A model generated the notes under the pieces. The model did no database searches and was not told the origin of the DNA. It was given only the letters and a program-made list of their open reading frames with translations. The position numbers and the translations under genes are program-made. Below are positions 17,072 through 25,440 of a stretch of 64,000 bases of DNA, piece after piece. This stretch comes from Chitinophagaceae bacterium. Its GTDB lineage: Bacteria; Bacteroidota; Bacteroidia; Chitinophagales; Chitinophagaceae. The DNA is taken from assembly GCA_016710745.1 (NCBI GenBank), contig JADJVB010000010.1:1302001-1366000 (forward strand), written 5' to 3'. Numbering within the stretch: position 1 is the first letter of the stretch; each line of letters starts with the position of its first letter.

Positions 17072-18001
17072 TTATAAATTATCTAATGCGCTATTCATAC
17101 TGCGCACCGCCTCAGCACTTTTATTGAATGCCGCCTGTTCTTCCTCATTGAGTTTATAATCAATGATCTTTTCTACACCGTTTCTGCCGATCACCACGGG
17201 TACACCAATACAGATATCTGATTGACCGTATTCACCTTCCAGGTAAACACAACAGGTAAATAATTTTTGCTCATCCCGCACAATGGATTCTACCAGTGCA
17301 GCGCCTGCCGCACCCGGTGCATACCAGGCCGAAGTACCCAATAAACCGGTAAGGGTTGCGCCACCAACCATGGTATCTGCCACCACTTTTTTCAATGTGT
17401 CGGCGTCTAAATAATTAGCAACGGATGTACCCTGATAGGTAGCCAATCTGGCCAAAGGAATCATGGTGGTATCTCCATGTCCGCCAACAACAACAGCCTG
17501 CAGGTCGGTTGCTGTAACGCCCATGGCGGTTGACAGGAAATATTTAAAACGACTGCTGTCTAAAATGCCGCCCATACCAATGATCCGGCTCTTGGGTAAA
17601 CCGCTCGATTTCAATGCCAGGTAGGTCATGGTATCCATCGGGTTGCTGATCACCACAATAATTACATCGGGAGAATGCTTGAGCAAATTTTCGGTTACCG
17701 ATTTTACGATGCCGGCATTGATGCCGATCAATTCCTCGCGGGTCATACCGGGTTTACGTGGTATACCCGAAGTGATCACGGCCACATCAGTTCCGGCGGT
17801 TTTGCTATAGTCATTTGTACTGCCGATAATATTGGTATCAAAACCCAGCAGGGTTGCAGTTTGCATCATGTCCATGGCTTTTCCTTCGGCCACACCTTCT
17901 TTTATATCCAGCAATACCAGTGTGTCGCAAAGTTCTTTTCGGGCAATATTATCGGCACAGGTAGCACCAACGGCTCCGGCACCTACAACAGTTATTTTCA
18001 T
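17072..18001 (-). CDS. mdh: malate dehydrogenase
   Basis: 309 residues from the ATG at 18001. The longer frame adds 29 codons that run through the leader hairpin and are not protein-like. NAD-binding VGAGAVGATCADNIA, ITSGIPRKPGMTREEL (mobile loop with two Arg), ISNPMDTMTYL and catalytic GGHGDTTMIPL (His) identify an LDH-like malate dehydrogenase of the type common in Bacteroidota. TCA cycle, cytosolic. A -7 box lies about 85 bp upstream. Confidence 0.95.
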   Translation of the reverse strand: MKITVVGAGAVGATCADNIARKELCDTLVLLDIKEGVAEGKAMDMMQTATLLGFDTNIIGSTNDYSKTAGTDVAVITSGIPRKPGMTREELIGINAGIVKSVTENLLKHSPDVIIVVISNPMDTMTYLALKSSGLPKSRIIGMGGILDSSRFKYFLSTAMGVTATDLQAVVVGGHGDTTMIPLARLATYQGTSVANYLDADTLKKVVADTMVGGATLTGLLGTSAWYAPGAAGAALVESIVRDEQKLFTCCVYLEGEYGQSDICIGVPVVIGRNGVEKIIDYKLNEEEQAAFNKSAEAVRSMNSALDNL

Positions 18002-18058
18002 TTGTTTTTTATTTGAGCCCGCCCGGCTGAACACCGTTCGGACAGGTTGAAAAATTAC

Positions 18059-18093
18059 CTGCCTGCTACAGGCAGATTTGAAAGGCAAAGATA
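18059..18093 (-). promoter_or_regulatory. mdh promoter box and leader hairpin
   Basis: On the minus strand TATCTTTG (18086-18093) is a perfect -7 box. The leader then forms CTGCCTG / CAGGCAG (18059-18065, 18069-18075) with a 3-base loop followed by GTAATTTTT, leaving about 57 bases to the ATG. Confidence 0.5.
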
Positions 18094-18144
18094 ATTAATA
18101 AACGGGGGAGTTAATATCGTTTATTTATAATTGGTTTAAACAGC

Positions 18145-18645
18145 CTACAGTGCTTTTGCAATTTCATCGATACTGCTTTTTCCATCAAGTGATTTAATTA
18201 AACGGCCTTTTTTATCATACACAAAAATGCCGGGTAAAGATCTTATACTATAAAAACTGCCAAAAAAATAGCTGGGGTCCCGGCCCATGATAATATTGGA
18301 ATAGTCGGCGATCTTATATTCGGTATAAAATTTTTTGATGATCTGATGTTCGAGTGGTGAAGCCATCACGATCTGTACTTTTTTAAACCGGGTGTTTTCG
18401 GCGATGAGTTCTTTGATCTTTTGCTGGCAGTGGCCGCAGTCGGGGCTGAAAATAAAGATGATCGTCGCCTTTTTTTTGTTCAGGTCGGCTTTGGCAAACC
18501 GGCTGCTATCAGCGATTTTGGTGATCGTAAAATACGGTATCGTGGGATACCGGAGATACAAGGCAGCACTGTCCGACTGTGCCGTTGCGCTAATATGGAA
18601 ACAGGTAATGAATAAAAAAAGAATGTATTTCCGCATTAATTTCAT
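18145..18645 (-). CDS. secreted thioredoxin-fold protein (TlpA/redoxin-like)
   Basis: 166 residues. Signal peptide 1-22 (ending ATAQ). The thioredoxin fold starts at about 38, with the redox motif SPDCGHCQQ (Cys70, Cys73) after the ATIIFIF strand and a cis-Pro in RSLPGIFVYDKKG. Probably a periplasmic thiol-disulfide oxidoreductase. The CGHC pair resembles protein disulfide isomerases, while the overall form is TlpA-like. The chain is short, without an extra N-terminal domain. Partner unknown. Confidence 0.85.
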   Translation of the reverse strand: MKLMRKYILFLFITCFHISATAQSDSAALYLRYPTIPYFTITKIADSSRFAKADLNKKKATIIFIFSPDCGHCQQKIKELIAENTRFKKVQIVMASPLEHQIIKKFYTEYKIADYSNIIMGRDPSYFFGSFYSIRSLPGIFVYDKKGRLIKSLDGKSSIDEIAKAL

Positions 18646-18728
18646 TTTTTAAAGCTTTTTTAGAGCAGATTTTGATACAAAAATCGGCGTTTGTAAACAC
18701 AGAATTTCGGATTTAGGCATACTATGCC

Positions 18729-18736
18729 TACTTTTG
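18729..18736 (+). promoter_or_regulatory. TAnnTTTG -7 box before efp
   Basis: TACTTTTG, 38 bases before the efp ATG. Confidence 0.55.
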
Positions 18737-18774
18737 CAGCCCCCCGATACGTGTCGGGGTAAAAATAAGTTATT

Positions 18775-19341
18775 ATGGCAACAACAGCAGATGTGCGTTC
18801 AGGATTGATCATCAAAGTAGATGGCAGCCTCTATACTGTTATTGAATTTGGACAAAACAAAACGGCCCGTGCAGCAGCAAAGGTTTGGGCTAAATTGAAA
18901 GGAGTAGATAACAGCCGGTCGATTGAAATTACCTGGAACAGTGGTGAAACTATATATCCGGTAAGGGTAGAAAAGAAGCCTTACCAGTATTTATACAAGG
19001 ATGATACCGGATACAGTTTTATGGATACTGAAACCTTTGAGCAAATAACCGTGGAGGAATCGATGATCGATGCGCCCAGGTTTTTAAAAGATGGACAGGA
19101 GGTGTCGGTTTTAATCAATGGAGAAACCGAATTGCCGATGGGTGTTGAATTACCTGATAAGATTGTATTGCTGGTTACTTATAGCGAACCCGGTATGAAA
19201 GGCGATACGGCTACCCGTACCTTGAAGCCGGCTACCGTGGAAACCGGGGCCACAGTTAACGTGCCCCTGTTTGTTAATGAGGGCGAACTGATCAGGGTGA
19301 ATACGAAAAGCGGGGAGTATGTTGAGCGGGTGAAAGAATAG
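18775..19341 (+). CDS. efp: elongation factor P, non-canonical loop
   Basis: 188 residues, the normal three-domain length. Domains II/III are conventional (YQYLYKDDTGYSFMD, VTYSEPGMKGDTATRT, VPLFVNEGELIRV). Domain I differs: the tip loop that reaches the peptidyl-transferase centre reads FGQNKTARAAAKVWAKLKG instead of the usual PGKG form, and lining it up with EF-P sequences that carry Arg32 puts Arg32 at the tip. EF-P relieves ribosomes stalled at polyproline. A terminator follows at 19387. Confidence 0.96.
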   Translation: MATTADVRSGLIIKVDGSLYTVIEFGQNKTARAAAKVWAKLKGVDNSRSIEITWNSGETIYPVRVEKKPYQYLYKDDTGYSFMDTETFEQITVEESMIDAPRFLKDGQEVSVLINGETELPMGVELPDKIVLLVTYSEPGMKGDTATRTLKPATVETGATVNVPLFVNEGELIRVNTKSGEYVERVKE

Positions 19342-19386
19342 TGCAAAACCCTTGGTTTAATACTTACATAGTTTATCAAATCAACT

Positions 19387-19413
19387 TGCCTGGCAGCTAA
19401 GCCAGGCATTTTT
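19387..19413 (+). terminator. Rho-independent terminator after efp
   Basis: TGCCTGGC / GCCAGGCA stem with a 6-base loop and TTTTT. Confidence 0.85.
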
Positions 19414-19583
19414 AAATTACTTAATATCAGTCGGTTTGTGGCGATTTTTACAATTTTTAGGTCATTTTTTATCAAAAAACGCCTTTTTTTGCTCATTTTT
19501 TAAAATTTAGGTTGTCCTTATGACTAATCTTACCCTATCTTAGCAGCCGGTTTCGATACCATTTAACTACTTAAACCAATCAC

Positions 19584-20054
19584 ATGGACATCAAGCAAAT
19601 CCAGGAGCTCGTGAAGCTCATCAATAAAACCAATATAGGAGAGATCACCATCGAAGAAGAAGGCGTAAAAATCACCGTAAAACAGAAAAAAGAACCGGTT
19701 CAGCATATTGTAGCGGGTGGTGGATACGCAGCACCCGCACCCGCACCCGCACCGGCAGCAGCTGCACCTGCGGCGCCCGTAGCAGCTAAGCCTGCCGAAC
19801 CCAAGGCCGATAACCTGATCACCATTAAAAGTCCGATGATAGGAACCTTCTACCGCCAGCCGGGCCCGGGTAAACCCATTTTGGTAAATGTTGGTGATGA
19901 AGTTAGTCCGGGTAAAGTGGTTTGTATCATTGAAGCTATGAAACTTTTCAACGAAATTGAAAGTGAAGTAAAAGGAAAGATCGTGAAGGTTTTGGTAGAT
20001 GATGCCAGTCCGGTAGAATATGACCAGCCATTATTCCTGGTTGATCCCTCATAA
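19584..20054 (+). CDS. accB: acetyl-CoA carboxylase biotin carboxyl carrier protein
   Basis: 156 residues. A short N-terminal helix region is followed by an Ala/Pro linker (about 49-72, encoded by a GCACCC repeat near 19730) and a biotinyl domain with Lys120 in CIIEAMKLFNEIE. It carries CO2 between biotin carboxylase and carboxyltransferase for malonyl-CoA synthesis. accC follows after 92 bp. Confidence 0.95.
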   Translation: MDIKQIQELVKLINKTNIGEITIEEEGVKITVKQKKEPVQHIVAGGGYAAPAPAPAPAAAAPAAPVAAKPAEPKADNLITIKSPMIGTFYRQPGPGKPILVNVGDEVSPGKVVCIIEAMKLFNEIESEVKGKIVKVLVDDASPVEYDQPLFLVDPS

Positions 20055-20146
20055 ATAAAATGTATAAATCCCTAGTTCTAAGATCTGGCTATCAACAGCA
20101 TTTTAGAATGTAGTATTTCTGATCCTTAATTTTTAATTCAACTATT

Positions 20147-21484
20147 GTGTTTAAAAAGATATTAATAGCCAACCGTGGAGAAATAGCCTTACGAATTATT
20201 CGTACCTGCAGGGAAATGGGGATTAAAACTGTTGCCGTTTATTCCACTGCCGATAAAGACAGTTTACACGTAAAATTTGCTGATGAAGCGGTTTGTATTG
20301 GTAAACCCGCCAGTATCGACAGTTACCTGAATATGGCCCATATTATGGCTGCCGCCGAAATAACCAATGCCGATGCTATTCATCCGGGTTATGGCTTTTT
20401 GGCCGAAAACAGCAAGTTTGCCAAGATTTGTGGCGACCATGATATCAAATTTATTGGCCCAACGCCTGATATGATCAATGCCATGGGCGACAAGATAACT
20501 GCAAAAAATACCATGATCAAAGCCGGGGTACCGGTAGTGCCTGGTATTGATGGGCTGCTGGAAAGTGTTGACCACGCGAAAAAATCGGCCAAAGAAGTTG
20601 GTTACCCGGTTATCTTAAAAGCAACGGCTGGTGGTGGTGGTAAAGGTATGCGGGTGGTATGGAGCGAAGAAGAAATTGAAAAGGCATTTGATAATGCCAA
20701 AACCGAAGCTGCCGCATCCTTCAAGAATGACGGTATTTACATGGAAAAATTTGTGGAAGAGCCTCGCCACATAGAAATACAAATTGCCGGTGACCAATAT
20801 GGTAATATTTGTCACCTGAGCGAAAGGGATTGTTCTATTCAGCGCCGCCACCAAAAACTGATCGAAGAAACGCCGTCGCCGTTTATGACCGACGAATTGA
20901 GGGAACGGATGGGCGCTGCTGCCATAAAAGCCGCACAGGCTATCAATTACGAAAGTGTGGGTACGGTTGAGTTTTTGGTTGATAAGCATCGTAATTTTTA
21001 TTTTATGGAGATGAACACGCGTATTCAGGTGGAGCATTGCGTAACCGAAGAGGTCATTAATTTTGATTTAATTAAAGAGCAGATAAAAATTGCGGCCGGC
21101 GAAAAGATTGTTGGTAAGGCTTATTTTCCTCAAATGCACGCTATCGAGTGCAGGATAAATGCGGAAGATCCATATAATGACTTCAGGCCTTCGCCCGGAA
21201 AAATTACGGTATTGCACCAGCCTGGTGGCCATGGCGTGCGGGTGGATAGCCACGTGTACGCAGGTTATGTGATCCCTCCGTTTTACGACAGTATGATTGG
21301 TAAATTAATTGCTATTGCACAAACCCGTGAAGAAGCCATCAACACGATGAGCAGGGCATTAAGCGAATATGTAATCGAGGGCATTAAGACCACCATTCCT
21401 TTGCATCAGCAATTGATGCAGCATGAAGATTTCAGAAGCGGAAATTTTACCACCAAGTTTATGGAATCTTTTAAGTTGAAATAG
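20147..21484 (+). CDS. accC: acetyl-CoA carboxylase, biotin carboxylase subunit
   Basis: 445 residues with a GTG start at 20147, the position where the family begins (MFKKILIANRGEIALRIIR). ATP-grasp features: KATAGGGGKGMRVVW (glycine-rich loop), EKFVEEPRHIEIQ, ERDCSIQRRHQKLIEE and FMEMNTRIQVEH. It carboxylates biotin on AccB. The carboxyltransferase subunits are not in this window. A hairpin terminator follows. Confidence 0.96.
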   Translation: MFKKILIANRGEIALRIIRTCREMGIKTVAVYSTADKDSLHVKFADEAVCIGKPASIDSYLNMAHIMAAAEITNADAIHPGYGFLAENSKFAKICGDHDIKFIGPTPDMINAMGDKITAKNTMIKAGVPVVPGIDGLLESVDHAKKSAKEVGYPVILKATAGGGGKGMRVVWSEEEIEKAFDNAKTEAAASFKNDGIYMEKFVEEPRHIEIQIAGDQYGNICHLSERDCSIQRRHQKLIEETPSPFMTDELRERMGAAAIKAAQAINYESVGTVEFLVDKHRNFYFMEMNTRIQVEHCVTEEVINFDLIKEQIKIAAGEKIVGKAYFPQMHAIECRINAEDPYNDFRPSPGKITVLHQPGGHGVRVDSHVYAGYVIPPFYDSMIGKLIAIAQTREEAINTMSRALSEYVIEGIKTTIPLHQQLMQHEDFRSGNFTTKFMESFKLK

Positions 21485-21504
21485 AAAGTATCAGTAAAAT
21501 AGAA

Positions 21505-21532
21505 AAATCCCGACATGTCGGGATTTTTTTTG
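21505..21532 (+). terminator. Rho-independent terminator after accC
   Basis: AAATCCCGACA / TGTCGGGATTT stem followed by a T-run. Confidence 0.9.
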
Positions 21533-21603
21533 CCTACCTTTTATCATATTGCCGCCTTATCATTTTTTTATTATGCCTATATTTAAGTTCTAAAATACTT
21601 GTC

Positions 21604-22716
21604 ATGTTACATAAAAAAATATCGCTTGTTTTTATTGCCCTGTTTTTATGCTCCATTTCTTTTTCGCAAATACTAACCACCATTGCCGATGGCGGAAATA
21701 AAAAAGCATCTGTATCAGAGCGAATCGGGATTACCGATGTAACTATTCACTACGACAGGCCTGCGGTAAAAGGGCGTGAAGGCAGGATATGGGGGCAGCT
21801 GGTACATAAAGGTTTTGCCGATCTGCAGTTTGGCAGCAGCAAAGCCGCGCCCTGGCGGGCAGGTGCCAATGAGAATACCACCATCAGTTTCAGCACCGAT
21901 GTGTTGTTCGAAGGCGTGCAATTAAATGCCGGAACCTATGGTTTATTTATGGCCATGGGCGATGGTGATGCTACCATTATTTTAAGTAATAATTCAACCA
22001 GCTGGGGTTCTTTTTTTTATAACCCCGATGAAGATGCGCTGCGGGTTAGTGTAAAAACGGAGCCGCTACAGGAAAGTGTTGAGCGCCTGAAATTTGAGTT
22101 TACCGATCAAACAGAAAATACCGCCCGTGTTGCTTTGCTTTGGGAGAAATTAATGATTCCCTTTACCATTGAAGTTAACTATGTAAAAACACAGATAGAA
22201 TCTTTCAGGAGAGAATTGCGTAACGAAAAAGGCTTTCAATGGCAGGCCTGGGTGGAAGCGGTAAAATTTTGTGTACAGCACAATACCAACCTGGAGGAAG
22301 CTTTGCAATGGGCAGATAATGCGATCAACGCTGTTTTTGTTGGACAAAAAAACTTTACCACCCTGAATGCCAAGGCCTCCATTTTGAACCGGATGGGCAG
22401 GAACGCCGAAGCCGATGCAGTTATGAAAGAAGCCTTGCCATTTGCAACTATGCAGGAACTACACAACTATGCCCGTCAATTGTTGAAGGATAAAAAAACC
22501 GCATTGGCACTCGAAATTTTTAAATTGAATGCACAAAAAAATCCCAATCAGTTTACCACAAATGCCGGATTGATGAGGGGCTACTCAGCGAGTGGCGATT
22601 ATAAAAATGCTTTAAAATCGGCAAAGGCTGCATTGACGATGGCACCGGATAAGCCGAATAGGGATGCTATCGAAAAATATATCAAGATGTTGGAAGAAGG
22701 GAAGGATATTAATTAG
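21604..22716 (+). CDS. secreted DUF2911 protein with TPR-like C-terminus
   Basis: 370 residues. Signal peptide 1-21 (SISFSQ). The DUF2911 region, about 30-190, shows HYDRPAVKGREGRIWG, WRAGANENTTISFSTDV, LNAGTYGLFM and SWGSFFYNPDEDALRV. The rest (about 200-370) is helical with repeats that look like tetratricopeptides (ALQWADNAINAVFVGQ, then NAKASILNRMGRNAEADAVM). DUF2911 is common and uncharacterised in Bacteroidota. Single gene, rightward, convergent with the sugar-nucleotide operon. Confidence 0.85.
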   Translation: MLHKKISLVFIALFLCSISFSQILTTIADGGNKKASVSERIGITDVTIHYDRPAVKGREGRIWGQLVHKGFADLQFGSSKAAPWRAGANENTTISFSTDVLFEGVQLNAGTYGLFMAMGDGDATIILSNNSTSWGSFFYNPDEDALRVSVKTEPLQESVERLKFEFTDQTENTARVALLWEKLMIPFTIEVNYVKTQIESFRRELRNEKGFQWQAWVEAVKFCVQHNTNLEEALQWADNAINAVFVGQKNFTTLNAKASILNRMGRNAEADAVMKEALPFATMQELHNYARQLLKDKKTALALEIFKLNAQKNPNQFTTNAGLMRGYSASGDYKNALKSAKAALTMAPDKPNRDAIEKYIKMLEEGKDIN

Positions 22717-22753
22717 ATGCCCGGCGGAAGATGACATCTTTTTATTTCATGGG

Positions 22754-23675
22754 CTAATGATTCAGGTGGCTTGAGCGACTCTGACTCTGTGGAACTTTTT
22801 TAATAAGTGATAAACATTTCCTCAGGCTTTCCTTCCAATCGGGTATTGCTACAGGAAATGTGGCCGCAATTTTGGCAGTGTCCAAAACGGAATAAGCCGG
22901 GCGTTTGGCCGCGGTAGGGTATTGCTCCGTAGAAATTGGATGTACCATACAATGACTGCCCGTTTCGTTTTTTATGGCGAGTGCAAACTCATACCAGTTG
23001 GTGGTTCCCGAATTTGTGAAATGGTAGATGCCCGGGTGCTCCTTGCTTTTTATTTGATTTTATTATACGCATAATGGCCAGGGCAACATCGGCTGCGTAA
23101 GTTGGTGTGCCAACCTGGTCGTTCACCACATTGATCGATTCCTTCTCATCCATCAACCGCAGCATTGTTTTCACAAAATTATTTTTGAACGCCGAGTACA
23201 ACCACGAAGTTCGAATAACGATGGTTGAAGGGCAATGTTCCATGGCTAGTTGTTCACCCTGTAATTTTGATTTGCCGTAAACGCTCACCGGGTTGGGTTT
23301 ATCGGTTTCTTTGTAGGGGCTTGTTGCCGTACCATCAAAAACATAATCGGTGGAGATGTGGATCAGCTGCGTTTTGTTTTTATTACAAACTTTTGCCAGT
23401 GTGGCAACTGCTTCAGCATTGGTTAAATGGGCAAAATATTTTTCCGATTCGGCTTTATCAACTGCCGTATAAGCCGCACAGTTAATACAGTAATCGATAG
23501 AATGCCCCGAAAAGTATTTCGACAAAGCCGCAATATCCTGAATGTTTACTTCTTCCTTACCAACAAACAAAAACTGACAATAGGGGAAATTGCCATCAAG
23601 TATTTTGAATTCATTGCCCAACTGGCCGTTTGCGCCTGTTACCAATATGGTTAAAATTTTATCAGCCAAAAACAA
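22754..23675 (-). pseudogene. rmlD: dTDP-4-dehydrorhamnose reductase with a frame break
   Basis: The first frame (from 23675) has TGANGQLGNEF, HISTDYVFDGTA and YGKSKLQGEQLA, then loses homology at SNKKQGAPG. After skipping one base near 23045 the next frame continues KEHPGIYHFTNSGTTNWYEF and runs through VHPISTEQYPTAAKRPAYS to 22754, giving a normal RmlD C-terminus and a total of about 306 residues. It makes the last step to dTDP-L-rhamnose. The 5' end overlaps rmlC by 14 bp and likely uses a TTG start. Assembly error is a live alternative. Confidence 0.8.
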
Positions 23676-24219
23676 AATTATTTTTACAATTCATGAAGGA
23701 AGGTTGTTTAAGGTCTTTTTCCGAAATTATTGATTTTTCGGCAGGTATCAGCCAATCTATCTGCAATGTAGCATCATTAAAGGAGATTCCGGCTTCTGAT
23801 TCTTTATTATAAAACGCATCACATTTATAGATGACTTCGGCCGTATTACTTAGCACAGAAAAACCATGCGCAAATCCTTTGGGTATCAACAACTGCTTAT
23901 TATTTTCTGCCGAAAGTTCTATTGAATATGACCGGCCAAAAGTAGGCGATCCTACACGTATATCCAGCGCCACATCCAGAATTTTACCGCTTAAAACCCT
24001 TACCAGTTTAGTTTGCGCATGTGGATTCAGCTGGTAATGCAGTCCGCGTATTACACCATAGGAAGATTTAGACTGGTTATCCTGCACAAACGGGATATCG
24101 ATGCCTTCAGCCTTAAAATTATTTTCATTATAACTCTCAAAAAAATATCCCCGGCTGTCCGCATGTACAGTAGGTTCTACAATGATCAGACCGGGAAGTT
24201 CAGTTTTAATAAATACCAT
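23662..24219 (-). CDS. rmlC: dTDP-4-dehydrorhamnose 3,5-epimerase
   Basis: 185 residues. A cupin fold with DSRGYFFESYNENNF, QDNQSKSSYGVIRGLHYQ (catalytic His in RGLHYQ), VLSGKILDVALDIR and PKGFAHGFSVLS. It acts third in dTDP-L-rhamnose synthesis, before RmlD. rmlA and rmlB are not in the window. Confidence 0.95.
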   Translation of the reverse strand: MVFIKTELPGLIIVEPTVHADSRGYFFESYNENNFKAEGIDIPFVQDNQSKSSYGVIRGLHYQLNPHAQTKLVRVLSGKILDVALDIRVGSPTFGRSYSIELSAENNKQLLIPKGFAHGFSVLSNTAEVIYKCDAFYNKESEAGISFNDATLQIDWLIPAEKSIISEKDLKQPSFMNCKNNFVFG

Positions 24220-24234
24220 GTTTTAAAAAATTGA

Positions 24235-24349
24235 TAATTGAATAGTGGATAATGGAAAATGTTCGCTGACCTGATTCATTTCAAAATATTTAATACGGTT
24301 TGTGGTTAAGTGAATTGTTAATTATCCACTATCAAATTATCCATTATCC
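24235..24349. repeat. simple TTATCCA-type repeats between operon genes
   Basis: Direct and inverted short units: ATAGTGGATAATGG on one side and TTATCCACTATCAAATTATCC then ATTATCCATTA on the other. A related unit lies at 26731-26758. Likely a low-complexity repeat family rather than a gene. Confidence 0.55.
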
Positions 24350-24350
24350 A

Positions 24351-25337
24351 TTAACCATACTGTTGTTTAAAATATTCAATCGTTTCCTCCAGTCCTGCTT
24401 TAAATTTTTTACCTGGTTGATAATCCAGCAGTTTTTTTGCCAGGGAAATATCCGCCAATGAGTCCCTGATATCTCCGGCCCTGGGTTCCCGATAGGTTGC
24501 TGCAAAATCACTATTCAAATAATTTGTACAGGCATTGTATAAATAGTTTACCGAAAAATTCTCACCAACAGCCACATTGTATACTTTCTTTAAAGCTTCG
24601 GTATTATCAGTAAGCATGCCTTTGATGTTAACCTGTACGGCATTGTCAATAAAAGTAAAATCCCGGGTTTGTTCGCCATCGCCATTGATAAAAACTTCGC
24701 TGCGCTTCATGATGTGTTTAACAAACAGTGGGATCACGGCCGCATAGGCACCGTCGGGATCCTGCCTGGGTCCAAAAATATTAAAATACCGGAAACCCAT
24801 CAGTTTTATACCATACACATCGGCAAAAACCTGCGCATACAATTCATTGGTTTTTTTGGTTGCGGCGTATGGCGACAGGCAGTTGCCGATCCTGTCTTCC
24901 TGTTTGGGTAAGGTAGGTTCATCACCATAAACGGAGGAGGAAGAAGCGTAAACAAACTGTTTAATATTATTGTCAACCGAGGCTTTCAGTATATTGGCAA
25001 ACCCGCCGATATTCACTTCGGTAAAATACAAGGGTTCTTTAATGCTGCGTGGAACCGAGCCCAAAGCCGCCTGGTGACTCACATAATCCATTCCGGCACA
25101 GGCCTGCAGACAGGTATCCGCACTTCTTATATCGCCATCTATAAATTCAAATGCGCTGTATTTTTGTAAAATATCGAGATTGCTTTGAAATCCATTTACC
25201 AGGTTGTCGAGTACCCGCACTTTTTTTGCACCATGCTTTAATAAATATTCGGCAATATGACTGCCAATAAACCCGGCGCCCCCGGTTATCAAAAACGAAG
25301 AGCCACTTAAATCTTTTGTATGGAAAATGTTGCTCAT
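24351..25337 (-). CDS. UDP-N-acetylglucosamine/UDP-glucose 4-epimerase-like (WbpP/TviC-type) SDR
   Basis: 328 residues. Rossmann FLITGGAGFIGSHIAEYL, HQAALGSVPRSIKEPLYFTE (typical of WbpP-type GlcNAc 4-epimerases), an SSSSVYG triad region, YAATKKTNELYA (YxxxK) and FNIFGPRQDPDGAYAAVIP. It probably interconverts UDP-GlcNAc or its uronate with the galacto form. The dehydrogenase gene just upstream fits the TviB/TviC pair that makes UDP-GalNAcA. Confidence 0.85.
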   Translation of the reverse strand: MSNIFHTKDLSGSSFLITGGAGFIGSHIAEYLLKHGAKKVRVLDNLVNGFQSNLDILQKYSAFEFIDGDIRSADTCLQACAGMDYVSHQAALGSVPRSIKEPLYFTEVNIGGFANILKASVDNNIKQFVYASSSSVYGDEPTLPKQEDRIGNCLSPYAATKKTNELYAQVFADVYGIKLMGFRYFNIFGPRQDPDGAYAAVIPLFVKHIMKRSEVFINGDGEQTRDFTFIDNAVQVNIKGMLTDNTEALKKVYNVAVGENFSVNYLYNACTNYLNSDFAATYREPRAGDIRDSLADISLAKKLLDYQPGKKFKAGLEETIEYFKQQYG

Positions 25338-25440
25338 AATTTGATCTTTACTTTAATCGCTTTCTTTTCCTCCCTTTTCCGCAGGATGCTGTGCACGCGG
25401 TTCCCTGATATGGGAACAAACGGAGTTCAAGAGGGGTTTT

